Below, piece after piece: positions 54,631 to 63,336 of a stretch of 64,000 nt of DNA; the stretch's first letter is position 1, and every line of letters begins with the position of its first letter. The notes beneath the pieces are model-generated. The model made no database searches. It saw only the letters and a program-made list of their open reading frames with translations, and was not told the origin of the DNA. The position numbers and the translations under genes were made by a program. Location of the stretch: positions 1,116,001-1,180,000 of the forward strand of contig NZ_CP049256.1 in NCBI RefSeq assembly GCF_011046485.1, written 5' to 3'. Source of the DNA: Microbacterium sp. 4R-513. Lineage in GTDB: Bacteria; Actinomycetota; Actinomycetes; Actinomycetales; Microbacteriaceae.

Positions 54631-56183
54631 TGACCCGCCTCCTCTTGCAGCTGCGTGAGGCTCACGGGCTCGAGGAGGGAGGCGCCGATGCGCTCGCACA
54701 CGTCGTACAGCGGCCCCGCGAAGATCGTCAGCGCGACGGTGACGGCGACCATGCCCGCGGTCGCGGCCGTCATGATGCGCGGGATGACGCGGCGCTCGGT
54801 CTGGATGCCGGCCGCCGGCGCCTCGCCGAGATACGAGATGCGCGACTCGGTCTCGGCCGAGTCCTCCTCCTCGCGCCAGAACGACAGGTTCCACGCGCGC
54901 ATGAGCGCATAGAGGGTGAGGAGGCTCGTCACGATGCCGCCGACGATGAGCACCATCATGATCGGCGTGCCGACCTCGGCCGCGGCGTCGAAGAGGGCGT
55001 ACTTGCCTATGAAGCCGGAGAACGGCGGAAGTCCGCCGAGGTTGACGGCGGGGATGAAGTACAGCACGGCGATGAGGGGCGCCGCACGCATGAGCCCGGT
55101 GACCTGAAGGATCGACGTGCTGCCGGCGCGCCGCTCCACGAGACCCACGGCGAGGAACAGGGTCGTCTGCACCACGATGTGGTGGATCATGTAGTAGATC
55201 GTCGCGCCGATCGCCGCCGGGGTCGCGATCGCGAGCCCGAAGACCATGTAGCCGATGTGGCTCACGAGCGTGAACGACAGGATGCGCTTGAGCTCCGCCT
55301 GCGCGACCGCGCCGAGCACTCCGACGATCATCGTGGCGAGCGCGACGACCATGAGCAGCGTGTTGACATCGCTCTCGGCGAAGAGCTGCGTCTCGGTGCG
55401 GATCAGCGCGTAGACGCCGACCTTCGTGAGCAGGCCCGCGAAGACCGCCGTCACCGGCGCCGGCGCGGTCGGGTAGGAGTCCGGAAGCCAGAACGACAGC
55501 GGGAAGACCGCGGCCTTGATGCTGAAGGCGAGGAGCAGCATCAGGTGCAGGAGCAGCTGCGTCTCCTGCGGCAGCTCCGTCATGCGCTGCGAGATCTGCA
55601 CCATGTTGACCGTGCCCAGCGCGCCGTAGATCATCGCGATCGCCGCGAGGAAGAGGATCGACGACACGAGCGACACGACGATGTAGACGACACCCGTGCG
55701 GATGCGCGACTCGGTCGACCCCAGCGTGATGAGGACGTACGACGCCACCAGCAGGATCTCGAACCCGACGTAGAGGTTGAAGAGGTCGCCCGCGATGAAC
55801 GCGTTGAAGATGCCGGCCGCGAGGATCAGGTACGAGGGGTGGAAGATCGAGACCGGCGTGTCCTCGTCGTCGTCCTCGGCGCCCTGACCGACCGAGAACA
55901 GCAGGACCGCGAGCAGCACGATGCTCGACACGACGACGAGCAGTGCCGCGAGCCGGTCGACGTAGAGGACGATCCCGAACGGGATGGGCCAGCCGCCGAT
56001 CGAGACGGCGATCGGCCGGCCCCCGGCATCCACCGCCCACAGCAGGATCGACGCGATCACGAGCACGATCGTGAGGGTGGCGATCGACACGCCGACCTGC
56101 GTCTTGCGGTGGCGTCCGGCGATGAGGGCGATCGCCGCGCCGAGGAGGGGCAGCGTCACGAGCAGGGGGACGAGGGAGCTCAC
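54627..56183 (-). CDS. mnhD: Na+/H+ antiporter subunit D
   Basis: Proton-translocating, NuoM/N-like subunit, 518 residues, about 14 helices. Conserved lysine/His-containing segments: FSIKAAVFPLSFWLPDSYPTAPAPVTAVFAGLLTKVG, and LKRILSFTLVSHIGYMVFG. These match proton-channel subunits of complex I. The GTG start overlaps mnhC; the end overlaps mnhE. Works with MnhA to exchange Na+ for H+. Confidence 0.97.
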   Translation of the reverse strand: MSSLVPLLVTLPLLGAAIALIAGRHRKTQVGVSIATLTIVLVIASILLWAVDAGGRPIAVSIGGWPIPFGIVLYVDRLAALLVVVSSIVLLAVLLFSVGQGAEDDDEDTPVSIFHPSYLILAAGIFNAFIAGDLFNLYVGFEILLVASYVLITLGSTESRIRTGVVYIVVSLVSSILFLAAIAMIYGALGTVNMVQISQRMTELPQETQLLLHLMLLLAFSIKAAVFPLSFWLPDSYPTAPAPVTAVFAGLLTKVGVYALIRTETQLFAESDVNTLLMVVALATMIVGVLGAVAQAELKRILSFTLVSHIGYMVFGLAIATPAAIGATIYYMIHHIVVQTTLFLAVGLVERRAGSTSILQVTGLMRAAPLIAVLYFIPAVNLGGLPPFSGFIGKYALFDAAAEVGTPIMMVLIVGGIVTSLLTLYALMRAWNLSFWREEEDSAETESRISYLGEAPAAGIQTERRVIPRIMTAATAGMVAVTVALTIFAGPLYDVCERIGASLLEPVSLTQLQEEAGQ

Positions 56184-56722
56184 GGCCGATCACCGCCGTC
56201 GTCGTTCGGCGCCTGTCGCGCGGCCGGCCGGTCGGAGGGCGCGTCGTCGACGAGCCCGGGGACGTCCCGGCTGCCGAGCACGCGGATCGGGGCCGTGTCG
56301 ACGCCGACGAAGTCGGTCGCGGCGTCGTCGCTCAGGAGCTCGGCCTCGTCATCCATCGTGTCCTCTGCCGTGAGACCGCGTTCGCGAACGGCGATGTCGG
56401 CCTCGTCATCCGTCACCGTGTCGGCCTGACCGAGCTGCCACGAGCGGTAGATGAGCGCCAGGAGGAACGCCGACACGGCGAACGTGATGACGATCGCCGT
56501 GAGCGTCAGAGCCTGCGGAAGGGGATCGGATGTCGCGCCCTCCGCGCCGTAGAACGGTGCGAGCCCGGGCTGCCCCATCACGACGAGGAGCAGGAGGTTC
56601 GCGGCGTTCCCGAGGAGCAGGAAGCCGATGAGCACGCGGGTCAGGCTCCGCTCGAGGATCGAGTAGACGCCGCACGCGAAGAGCACGGCCATGATGAGGA
56701 TGAGGACGAGCGATACGTTCAC
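56180..56722 (-). CDS. mnhC: Na+/H+ antiporter subunit C with acidic extension
   Basis: A NuoK-like subunit. The first about 115 residues are three helices with GVYSILERSLTRVLIGFLLLGNAANLLLL and QALTLTAIVITFAVSAFLLAL. It has about 65 further residues rich in Asp, Glu and Arg (180 total versus about 113 in the classic MnhC). Both ends overlap its neighbours by 4 nt (GTGA). The tail is probably cytoplasmic. Confidence 0.95.
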   Translation of the reverse strand: MNVSLVLILIMAVLFACGVYSILERSLTRVLIGFLLLGNAANLLLLVVMGQPGLAPFYGAEGATSDPLPQALTLTAIVITFAVSAFLLALIYRSWQLGQADTVTDDEADIAVRERGLTAEDTMDDEAELLSDDAATDFVGVDTAPIRVLGSRDVPGLVDDAPSDRPAARQAPNDDGGDRP

Positions 56723-59655
56723 GGCCGCGCCCCCGCTCGGGCAGCGCGGAGTTCGAGCGTCTGGCGGTCGACCTCGGCGCCGAGGCTGCGGAGCACGTCC
56801 AGCACGAGGCCGATGACCACGAGGTAGACGCCGATGTCGAAGATGGTCGGCGTCACGAACTCGATGTGGCCGATCCAGTCGAGGTTCGCCTCGAAGTACG
56901 CGCTCTTGAGCGGCGGCGCGTTGAAGAGGAGCGGCACGATCGCGCACGCTACCGCGATCGTCATGCCGACCCCGAGGAGCCGGCCCGCGTCCGTGGGAGC
57001 CGCCGCGCCGAGCTCGTAGCGCCCGCCGGCGACGTAGCGCATGACGAGCGCCATCCCCGCGATGAGCCCGCCCGCGAACCCGCCGCCGGGCAGGTTGTGC
57101 CCCGCGAGCAGGACGTAGAGGGACACGATGATGATCGTGTGGAAGAGGATCCGCACGATCACCTCGAGGATGATCGAGCGGTTCTCGGGCCGCACGCGCT
57201 GCCCGCCGACGAGCCATGCGCGCGGGCGGTGACTGAGGTCGGCGGTCTGCGGCGAGACGCCGCCGTCCTCGGTCTCGACGAGCGGCCGGCCGGTGCGCGA
57301 GCCCGAGAGGGGAAGCGGCGCCGTGAGCGATGAGAGCGTGTCGGCGCGGTGCGTCACGAAGACGAGGGATGCCACGCCCGTCGCCGCGACGATGAGCACC
57401 GACAGCTCGCCCATCGTGTCCCATCCGCGGAGGTCCACGAGGGCGACGTTGACGACGTTCTTGCCGTGGCCCAGCTCGTACGCGAGGGTCGGCCACTGCC
57501 TCGAGACGGACTCGGCCGTGCGCGCGCCGGTCGCGACGATCGCGATGACGGCCATCGTGAGGCCCGTCGCGATGCCGAGGATCGCCCTCGCGACCGGCGC
57601 CACCGAGGCATTGTGCTCGCCGAGGCGAGACGGGATGCGCCGCAGCACGAGGGCGAAGGCGACGAGAGTCACAGTCTCGACGAGGATCTGCGTGAGGGCG
57701 AGGTCGGGCGCACCGCTCGTCGCGAAGAGCACGACCATGCCGAGCCCCGTGACCGAGACGAGCACGACGCCCGTGTAGCGCTTGCGCGCCCGGGTCGCGA
57801 TGATGCCGGCGACGATCATGACCGGCGCGACGAGCAGCTGAGCGGGCGTCTGATACGCCTCGAGGTCGGCTCGCCATTCGCTGCCGGCGAGCAGCACGGT
57901 GCCCTCCGCGGCGACGAACACCACGAAGATCGTGCCGACGTACACCGGGAGCGACCCGCGCTGCGTGAGGCTCGTCGTGAGGACCGACAGGCGCGCGATG
58001 CCGCGCAGCGCCGCGTTGTACGCGTCGGCGGCGGTGAACGGCACGAGACGGCGCGGTGCCGAGTGACGAGTGAGGGCGAAGACCCCGGCACCCGCGACGA
58101 TGGTCGCGAGCGAGATCCACAGCGCCGGCTCGAGGCCGTGCCAGAGCGCGAGGTGGTAGAGGTGATCGGGGGGCGCGACGCCGGGGGTGGCGGGCGGCGC
58201 CGTCTCGGCGTAGGGCGCCAGCACGACGTCGAGGAGCGGCGCCATGAAGCCGAGCACGATGGTGAGGCCCGAGAGGATCACGGGCGCGCTGAGGAATCCG
58301 ATGGGCGGATCGGGCCATTCGGTGTCGGGGAGGCGCTCGCCCGCCGTGTCGCGTTTGGTCCAGAAGGCGCCCCACAGGAAGCGGATGCCGTAGGCCGCGG
58401 TGAGGATCGAGCCGACCACGACCCCTGCCAGCGCGACGATGCCCCAGGCGGAGCCCCCCGTCGCCTCATAGAGGAGCGCCGTGATCGCGCCCTCCTTCGC
58501 GACGAAGCCGACCGTCGGGATGATGCCGACCATGGAGGCGACGGCGATGACCGCGAAGGTCGTCATGACCGGCGCCTGCCGCGCGAGGCCGCTGAGCTCG
58601 CGGATGTCGCGTGTCGACAGCTGTCGGTCGATGACGCCGACGATGAGGAAGAGGCTCGACTTGAAGAGGGCGTGACCGATGAGCAGCGCGAGACCGGTGA
58701 GCGCGGCATCCTGCGTGCCGAATCCCAGGACGACCGTGAGGAGGCCGAGCTGGCTCACCGTCCCGAACGCCAGGATGCGCTTCAGGTCGGTCTCACGCAG
58801 CGCCTGCCAGCCGCCGAGGAGCATCGTGAAGACGCCCAGCGAGACCACGATCGGCCGCCACGGCGGGGCGATCGCATAGACGGGAGCGAAGCGCGCGATG
58901 AGGTAGATGCCGGCCTTGACCATCGCCGCCGCGTGGAGATAGGCGCTGACCGGGGTGGGGGCGGCCATCGCGCCGGGAAGCCAGAAGTGGAACGGGAAGA
59001 TCGCCGACTTGCTGAGGGCTCCGACGAGCAGGAGCACGAGGGCCGCGTCGACGATGGGTCCGCTCGGCGCCTCGGCGAGGATCGTCGAGAGACTCGACGT
59101 GCCCGCCTCCACCACGAGCAGCACGACGCCGATGAGCATGACGAGGCCGCCGAGCGACGTGACGAGCAGCGCCTGCAGAGCCGCGCGGCGGCTCGCGCCG
59201 CGGCGGTGGTAGTACCCGATGAGCAGGTACGACAGGACGCTCGTGACCTCCCAGAACATGACGAGCACGACGAGGTCGTCGGTGAGAACCAGCCCGTACA
59301 TGGCGCCGGCGAAAGCGAGCAGCACGGCGGAGAACTGGCCGACCCCTTCGGTCTTCCCCCGGAAGTACCAGCGGCAGTAGAGCATCACGAGGGCGCCGAC
59401 GCCGGTCACGATGAGCGCCAGGACCCAGCCCAGTGTGTCCATGCGCATCGAGAGCTGGATGCCGAGGGCCGGGATCCAGTCGTAGGTCTCGAACGGCGTC
59501 TCGCCGTCCATGACGGCGGAGGTCTCGAGAGCCGCCTGCACGAAGGCCGCGATCGGCAGGAGCGCCGCGACATAGAACGCGCGTGCGCCGATCCGCCCGA
59601 CGAGCCATGGAAGCAGAAGAGGAACCACCGCGAACGCGCCGAGCAGTATGAGCAT
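56719..59655 (-). CDS. mnhA: Na+/H+ antiporter subunit A fused to subunit B
   Basis: A 978-residue fusion. The N-terminal part is NuoL-like MnhA, with FPFHFWLPGAMAAPTPVSAYLHAAAMVKAG and LKRILAFGTVSQLG. The last about 160 residues are MnhB: RSIILEVIVRILFHTIIIVSLYVLLAGHNLPGGGFAGGLIAG. No separate mnhB exists in the operon, so the fusion supplies it. ATG 59655 with GAGGAGG upstream. First gene of mnhA(B)CDEFG; all later genes overlap by 4 nt or more. The operon confers salt and alkali tolerance in relatives. Confidence 0.97.
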   Translation of the reverse strand: MLILLGAFAVVPLLLPWLVGRIGARAFYVAALLPIAAFVQAALETSAVMDGETPFETYDWIPALGIQLSMRMDTLGWVLALIVTGVGALVMLYCRWYFRGKTEGVGQFSAVLLAFAGAMYGLVLTDDLVVLVMFWEVTSVLSYLLIGYYHRRGASRRAALQALLVTSLGGLVMLIGVVLLVVEAGTSSLSTILAEAPSGPIVDAALVLLLVGALSKSAIFPFHFWLPGAMAAPTPVSAYLHAAAMVKAGIYLIARFAPVYAIAPPWRPIVVSLGVFTMLLGGWQALRETDLKRILAFGTVSQLGLLTVVLGFGTQDAALTGLALLIGHALFKSSLFLIVGVIDRQLSTRDIRELSGLARQAPVMTTFAVIAVASMVGIIPTVGFVAKEGAITALLYEATGGSAWGIVALAGVVVGSILTAAYGIRFLWGAFWTKRDTAGERLPDTEWPDPPIGFLSAPVILSGLTIVLGFMAPLLDVVLAPYAETAPPATPGVAPPDHLYHLALWHGLEPALWISLATIVAGAGVFALTRHSAPRRLVPFTAADAYNAALRGIARLSVLTTSLTQRGSLPVYVGTIFVVFVAAEGTVLLAGSEWRADLEAYQTPAQLLVAPVMIVAGIIATRARKRYTGVVLVSVTGLGMVVLFATSGAPDLALTQILVETVTLVAFALVLRRIPSRLGEHNASVAPVARAILGIATGLTMAVIAIVATGARTAESVSRQWPTLAYELGHGKNVVNVALVDLRGWDTMGELSVLIVAATGVASLVFVTHRADTLSSLTAPLPLSGSRTGRPLVETEDGGVSPQTADLSHRPRAWLVGGQRVRPENRSIILEVIVRILFHTIIIVSLYVLLAGHNLPGGGFAGGLIAGMALVMRYVAGGRYELGAAAPTDAGRLLGVGMTIAVACAIVPLLFNAPPLKSAYFEANLDWIGHIEFVTPTIFDIGVYLVVIGLVLDVLRSLGAEVDRQTLELRAARAGARP

Positions 59656-59752
59656 GCGCGGCCTCCTCGGGGGTCGCGGCCAGTGGCGCGGCGTGCGGGG
59701 TCGCGGTCAGTCTATCGGCGGAGCGGCAGGGGGCTCCCGGCGATCTCCCGGA

Positions 59753-60805
59753 TCAGGACGATACGGGCGGCGGTGCTGTCGTGTTGCCCTCCCGGAACAC
59801 GCACGTGAAATTGATGGATGCCGCGTCCCCGCCCTGCAGCATCGCGACGACCGCCTGACCGGCGGCCCGGCCCTTCTCGACGGTGGGCTGCACGATCGTC
59901 GTGAGCTCGTACGGGGCGAGGCCGTCGACGACGATGCCGTCGAACCCCGTGACGCTGACGTCCTGCGGCACGCGGAGACCCGCTTCCTCGGCCGCGCGCA
60001 CGACGCCCGCGGCCAGAAGATCGCTCTGCGCGAGGACCGCGGTCGGCCGCCGTGCGGCGTCGGCGAAGATGGCTCGGCCCGCGGCGAGCCCCTCATCGAT
60101 GAAGCTCCCCGCCGCGGCGTAGGCCGGGGCATCCGGGAACACGTCCCTCGCGCCGAGGAGCCGGTCGCGCGTGACGTCGACCGTGATGTCGGAGTCGGAC
60201 TCGATCCAGCCGCCCGCCCACCCGGTGCGCACCGGCAGCGCCACGAGGGCCACGCGCTCGTGGCCGAGCGCCCGCACATGGCTCGCGGCCTGCCGCTGCG
60301 CCTCGCGGTTGTCCAGGCCCACGCGCGGAACGTCGGCCCCGGCGTCGCCCTCGATCACGACGACCGGGATGCCTCGCGCCTTGACCGCGGCGAGCGACTC
60401 CCGCACGAGTCCGGAGCAGCCCACGAGCACGGCAGCATCGACGGGCGCGGTGGTGAGGGTCGGCGCACCGGTGTCCTCGGCCTGGTCGCGCAGCAGGAGG
60501 AGCCCCGCGCCGATCCCGGCGACGCTCTCGGTCAGGCCGTCCATCATGAGGATCTTGACCGGATCCTGGAACGCCCGGCCGAGGTGCTCCTCGAAGACGA
60601 CGCCGACGATGCCGGAGCGTCCGCGGCGGAGCGACGCGGCGCGCGGGTCGGGACCGGTGTAGCCGAGGGACTCGGCGGCGGCGAGCACGCGGCGGCGGGT
60701 GGCATCCGATACCGGCGTCTTGCCGCTGAACACGACCGAAGCCGTCGACGGCGAGACGCCCGCCTCACGGGCGACGTCGGCGATCGTGGCGCGTCTGCTG
60801 CTCAT
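59753..60805 (-). CDS. LacI family transcriptional regulator
   Basis: A 350-residue repressor. The helix-turn-helix is TIADVAREAGVSPSTASVVF, the hinge AASLRRGRSG; the sugar-binding-like domain ends in DVSVTGFDGIVVDGLAPYEL. The ATG at 60805 has a TACGAT box 8 nt upstream on the minus strand; a GTG at 60811 is less likely. It is divergent from the MFS gene, and a perfect palindrome between the two is its probable operator. Confidence 0.92.
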   Translation of the reverse strand: MSSRRATIADVAREAGVSPSTASVVFSGKTPVSDATRRRVLAAAESLGYTGPDPRAASLRRGRSGIVGVVFEEHLGRAFQDPVKILMMDGLTESVAGIGAGLLLLRDQAEDTGAPTLTTAPVDAAVLVGCSGLVRESLAAVKARGIPVVVIEGDAGADVPRVGLDNREAQRQAASHVRALGHERVALVALPVRTGWAGGWIESDSDITVDVTRDRLLGARDVFPDAPAYAAAGSFIDEGLAAGRAIFADAARRPTAVLAQSDLLAAGVVRAAEEAGLRVPQDVSVTGFDGIVVDGLAPYELTTIVQPTVEKGRAAGQAVVAMLQGGDAASINFTCVFREGNTTAPPPVSS

Positions 60806-60839
60806 CGGCACCGATCGTACCCCGGCGTCGCCGACCTCG

Positions 60840-60853
60840 TCGAATCGATTCGA
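60840..60853. promoter_or_regulatory. LacI-type operator between divergent lacI and MFS genes
   Basis: TCGAATCGATTCGA is a perfect 14-bp palindrome centred on CG. It covers the likely -35 region of the MFS promoter (TATCGT at 60873-60878, ATG 60886). The lacI -10 box lies 21-26 nt away, so both genes could be controlled. Confidence 0.75.
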
Positions 60854-60885
60854 TTTCCCGAACGGAACTCGGTATCGTTTCCGCC

Positions 60886-62118
60886 ATGGACACCGCCCTC
60901 TCTCGCAAGCAGATCGCCGCGTGGCGCACCGCCATCTTCGCGATCTTCTTCGCGACGGGTCTCGGCTTCGCCACGTGGGCCTCCCGCGTGCCCTCGGTCA
61001 AGGGGAACCTCGGCATCAACGACTTCGAGGTCGGGCTCCTCCTCTTCGCGTCCGGTGCGGCGTCGATCCTCGGCCTGTCGCTGGCCAACGTGATCCTCGC
61101 GCGCTGGGGTGCGCGCCGCGGCCTCCTCATGGGCCTCGGCATCTTCGCGACGGGCATCATCCTCGTCGGCCTCGGCGCCGAGACCACGCAGTCCTTCGCG
61201 CTCACCGCGGTCGGCCTCGCCTTCATGGGCCTCGGCATGGGCTCCACCGACGTCATGATGAACGTCGAGGGCGCCGCGGTCGAGCAGGCGACCGGCAAGA
61301 CGATCATGCCGCTGTTCCACGCCTTCTTCAGCCTGGGCACGGTCGCCGGCGCCGGCATCGGCGTCGCGATGACGGCGTGGGCCGTCGGCGTGGCGCCCCA
61401 CCTCTGGATCCTCGGCGCGATCGTCGTCGCGGTCGGGGCCGTGTCCGTGGTCTTCGTGCCCGCGCGCGAGGTCAACGACGATGAGGTCGCCGACAAGCCC
61501 ACACGCCGCGAGCGCTTCGGTGCCGCCCTCGCCGTCTGGCGCGACCCCCGCACCTATGCCATCGGCGCGATCATGCTCGGCATGGCCTTCGCCGAGGGCG
61601 GCGCGAACGACTGGCTGCCCCTCGCCGTCGTCGACGGTCACTCCGGCACCGAGGCGCAGGGCGCCATCGCCCTCACGGTGTTCTCGGTCGCGATGACCGC
61701 CGTGCGCGCCCTCGGCGGCCCGCTCGTCGATCGCTTCGGCCGCGTGTGGACGCTGCGCATCCTCGCCGTCACGGCCGTCACGGGCCTCGTCGTGTTCATC
61801 CTCGCCCCGAGCGTCCCCATCGCCATGATCGGCGTCGCCCTGTGGGGGATGGGCGCCTCGCTGGGGTTCCCGCTCGGCATGTCGGCGGCGGCCGACGATC
61901 CCGCGAAGGCCGCGGCATCCGTCAGCGCGGCTGCCACGATCGGCTACATCGCGTTCCTCTGCGGCCCGCCCATCCTCGGATGGATCAGCCACGAGATCGG
62001 CCTGCTGCCGACCCTGTGGATCCTCGTCGCCCTCATCGCCCTCTCGGGCTTCGCATCCGGCGCTGCCAAGCCGATCGCGGGCTCCAAGGTGGGCGCGGGG
62101 CACCAGTCGGCTCACTGA
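60886..62118 (+). CDS. MFS transporter
   Basis: A major facilitator superfamily permease, 410 residues and 12 helices. Its first helix (FAIFFATGLGFATWASRVPSVK) and the LARWGARRGLLMG loop resemble the group of sugar or drug permeases that begin with an SR motif. Function is inferred only from its divergent LacI regulator and operator, which suggest a sugar or sugar-like substrate. ATG 60886 has TATCGT 7 nt upstream. Confidence 0.92.
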   Translation: MDTALSRKQIAAWRTAIFAIFFATGLGFATWASRVPSVKGNLGINDFEVGLLLFASGAASILGLSLANVILARWGARRGLLMGLGIFATGIILVGLGAETTQSFALTAVGLAFMGLGMGSTDVMMNVEGAAVEQATGKTIMPLFHAFFSLGTVAGAGIGVAMTAWAVGVAPHLWILGAIVVAVGAVSVVFVPAREVNDDEVADKPTRRERFGAALAVWRDPRTYAIGAIMLGMAFAEGGANDWLPLAVVDGHSGTEAQGAIALTVFSVAMTAVRALGGPLVDRFGRVWTLRILAVTAVTGLVVFILAPSVPIAMIGVALWGMGASLGFPLGMSAAADDPAKAAASVSAAATIGYIAFLCGPPILGWISHEIGLLPTLWILVALIALSGFASGAAKPIAGSKVGAGHQSAH

Positions 62119-62153
62119 TCCCGCGCGTCGCCGGCCGCGGTTAGGCTCTTCGG

Positions 62154-62930
62154 GTGCGTCTTGTCATCGCCCGCTGCTCCGTGGACTACACAGGACGCCT
62201 CACGGCCCACCTGCCTCTCGCGACGCGACTGCTCGTCCACAAGGGCGACGGCAGTCTGCTGGTGCACTCCGACGGCGGCTCGTACAAGCCGCTCAACTGG
62301 ATGAGCCCGCCCTGCACGCTCACCGTGGAGGCGCCGGATGCCGAGGCCCTCGACGAGGGTGTCGTCGAGCTCTGGCGGGTCACCCACGCGAAGTCCGGCG
62401 ACGCCCTGCTCGTGCGCATCCACGAGGTGATCCACGACACGACTCATGACCTGGGCGTCGACCCCGGGCTCATCAAAGACGGCGTGGAAGCCGATCTCCA
62501 GCGCCTCCTGGCCGAGCAGGTCGACGTCATCGGCGACGGGCTGGCCCTCGTGCGCCGCGAGTTCCCGACGGCGATCGGTCCGGTCGACCTCATGCTGCGC
62601 ACCGTCGCCTCGGGCGTCTCGGTCGAGATCGACGTGCCCCCGGGGGTCGAGGCCGACATCCACGTCTCAGCCGCCCCGGCTGCGACGCCGGCGCGCCACG
62701 TCGCCGTCGAGGTGAAGCGCCGCGCCGGGATCGACGCCGTCGAGCAGCTGACGCGGTACCTCGAGCTGCTCAATCGCGACCCGCACCTCGCGCCCGTCCG
62801 CGGCGTGCTGGCGGCGCAGAGCATCGCTCCGCAGGCGAAGACCCTCGCCGGCGACCGCGGCATCGACACGGTCGTGCTGGACTACGACGCCATGAAGGGC
62901 GTCGACAGCGGCATCCCGACCCTGTTCTGA
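62154..62930 (+). CDS. nucS: Mismatch-specific endonuclease NucS (EndoMS)
   Basis: Archaeal/actinobacterial mismatch repair nuclease that cuts both strands at mismatches; 258 residues. The N-terminal domain is [21 protein letters not shown] and the linker motif [11 protein letters not shown]; the catalytic domain has AIGPVDLML and [26 protein letters not shown], with the Asp and Glu-Lys catalytic residues. An insertion of roughly 25 residues lies between GPVDLML and [11 protein letters not shown] start with TAGGCT 6 nt upstream. The C-terminal IPTLF may contact the sliding clamp, as in relatives. Many actinobacteria lack MutS/MutL and use this. Confidence 0.95.
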   Translation: MRLVIARCSVDYTGRLTAHLPLATRLLVHKGDGSLLVHSDGGSYKPLNWMSPPCTLTVEAPDAEALDEGVVELWRVTHAKSGDALLVRIHEVIHDTTHDLGVDPGLIKDGVEADLQRLLAEQVDVIGDGLALVRREFPTAIGPVDLMLRTVASGVSVEIDVPPGVEADIHVSAAPAATPARHVAVEVKRRAGIDAVEQLTRYLELLNRDPHLAPVRGVLAAQSIAPQAKTLAGDRGIDTVVLDYDAMKGVDSGIPTLF

Positions 62931-62963
62931 CCGCGCCCGCAGGGCCGCGGGTACCATTCCGGC

Positions 62964-63284
62964 ATGACGCTCGAGGTGCTCAACACGATCTTCGCGGGCA
63001 TCGCGTCGGCCGCCGCCGTCGCCGGTGCGCTCATCGCCTACCAGGCCCTGCGCATCTCGATGCGCAGCCGCGAGAAGGCCGAGATCGCCCAGCGCGCGGC
63101 GACGGATGCCTCGGCCTCCGATCTGCGCACGCGCACGGCCGTCGCCGACGCCCTCGACGGGCTCGCCCGCGGCTTCGCACCGCCCGTGCAGAGCGTCGTG
63201 CCACAGACCGGTCCGGTGCAGACATCGGACGACCAGGCCCGCCGCCTGGCCGAGATCGCGGAGCGCCTGCGCCGCGGCGCATAG
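62964..63284 (+). CDS. Small hypothetical membrane protein
   Basis: A 106-residue protein: one N-terminal helix (residues about 8-30), then a mostly helical charged region with RSREKAEIAQRAATDASASD and a C-terminal AEIAERLRRG. The ATG at 62964 has TACCAT 6 nt upstream. Not recognised as a known family. It follows nucS closely and precedes a HAD hydrolase. Confidence 0.75.
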   Translation: MTLEVLNTIFAGIASAAAVAGALIAYQALRISMRSREKAEIAQRAATDASASDLRTRTAVADALDGLARGFAPPVQSVVPQTGPVQTSDDQARRLAEIAERLRRGA

Positions 63285-63336
63285 GCGAGGCATCCGTCGT
63301 CGCGACCCCCTGCCGAGCCACCCGTAGGCTGATGCC

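Noticed and set aside
57349..59808. An 819-codon plus-strand frame opposite mnhA
   Set aside because: Antisense of the mnhA fusion gene; no motif or start support.
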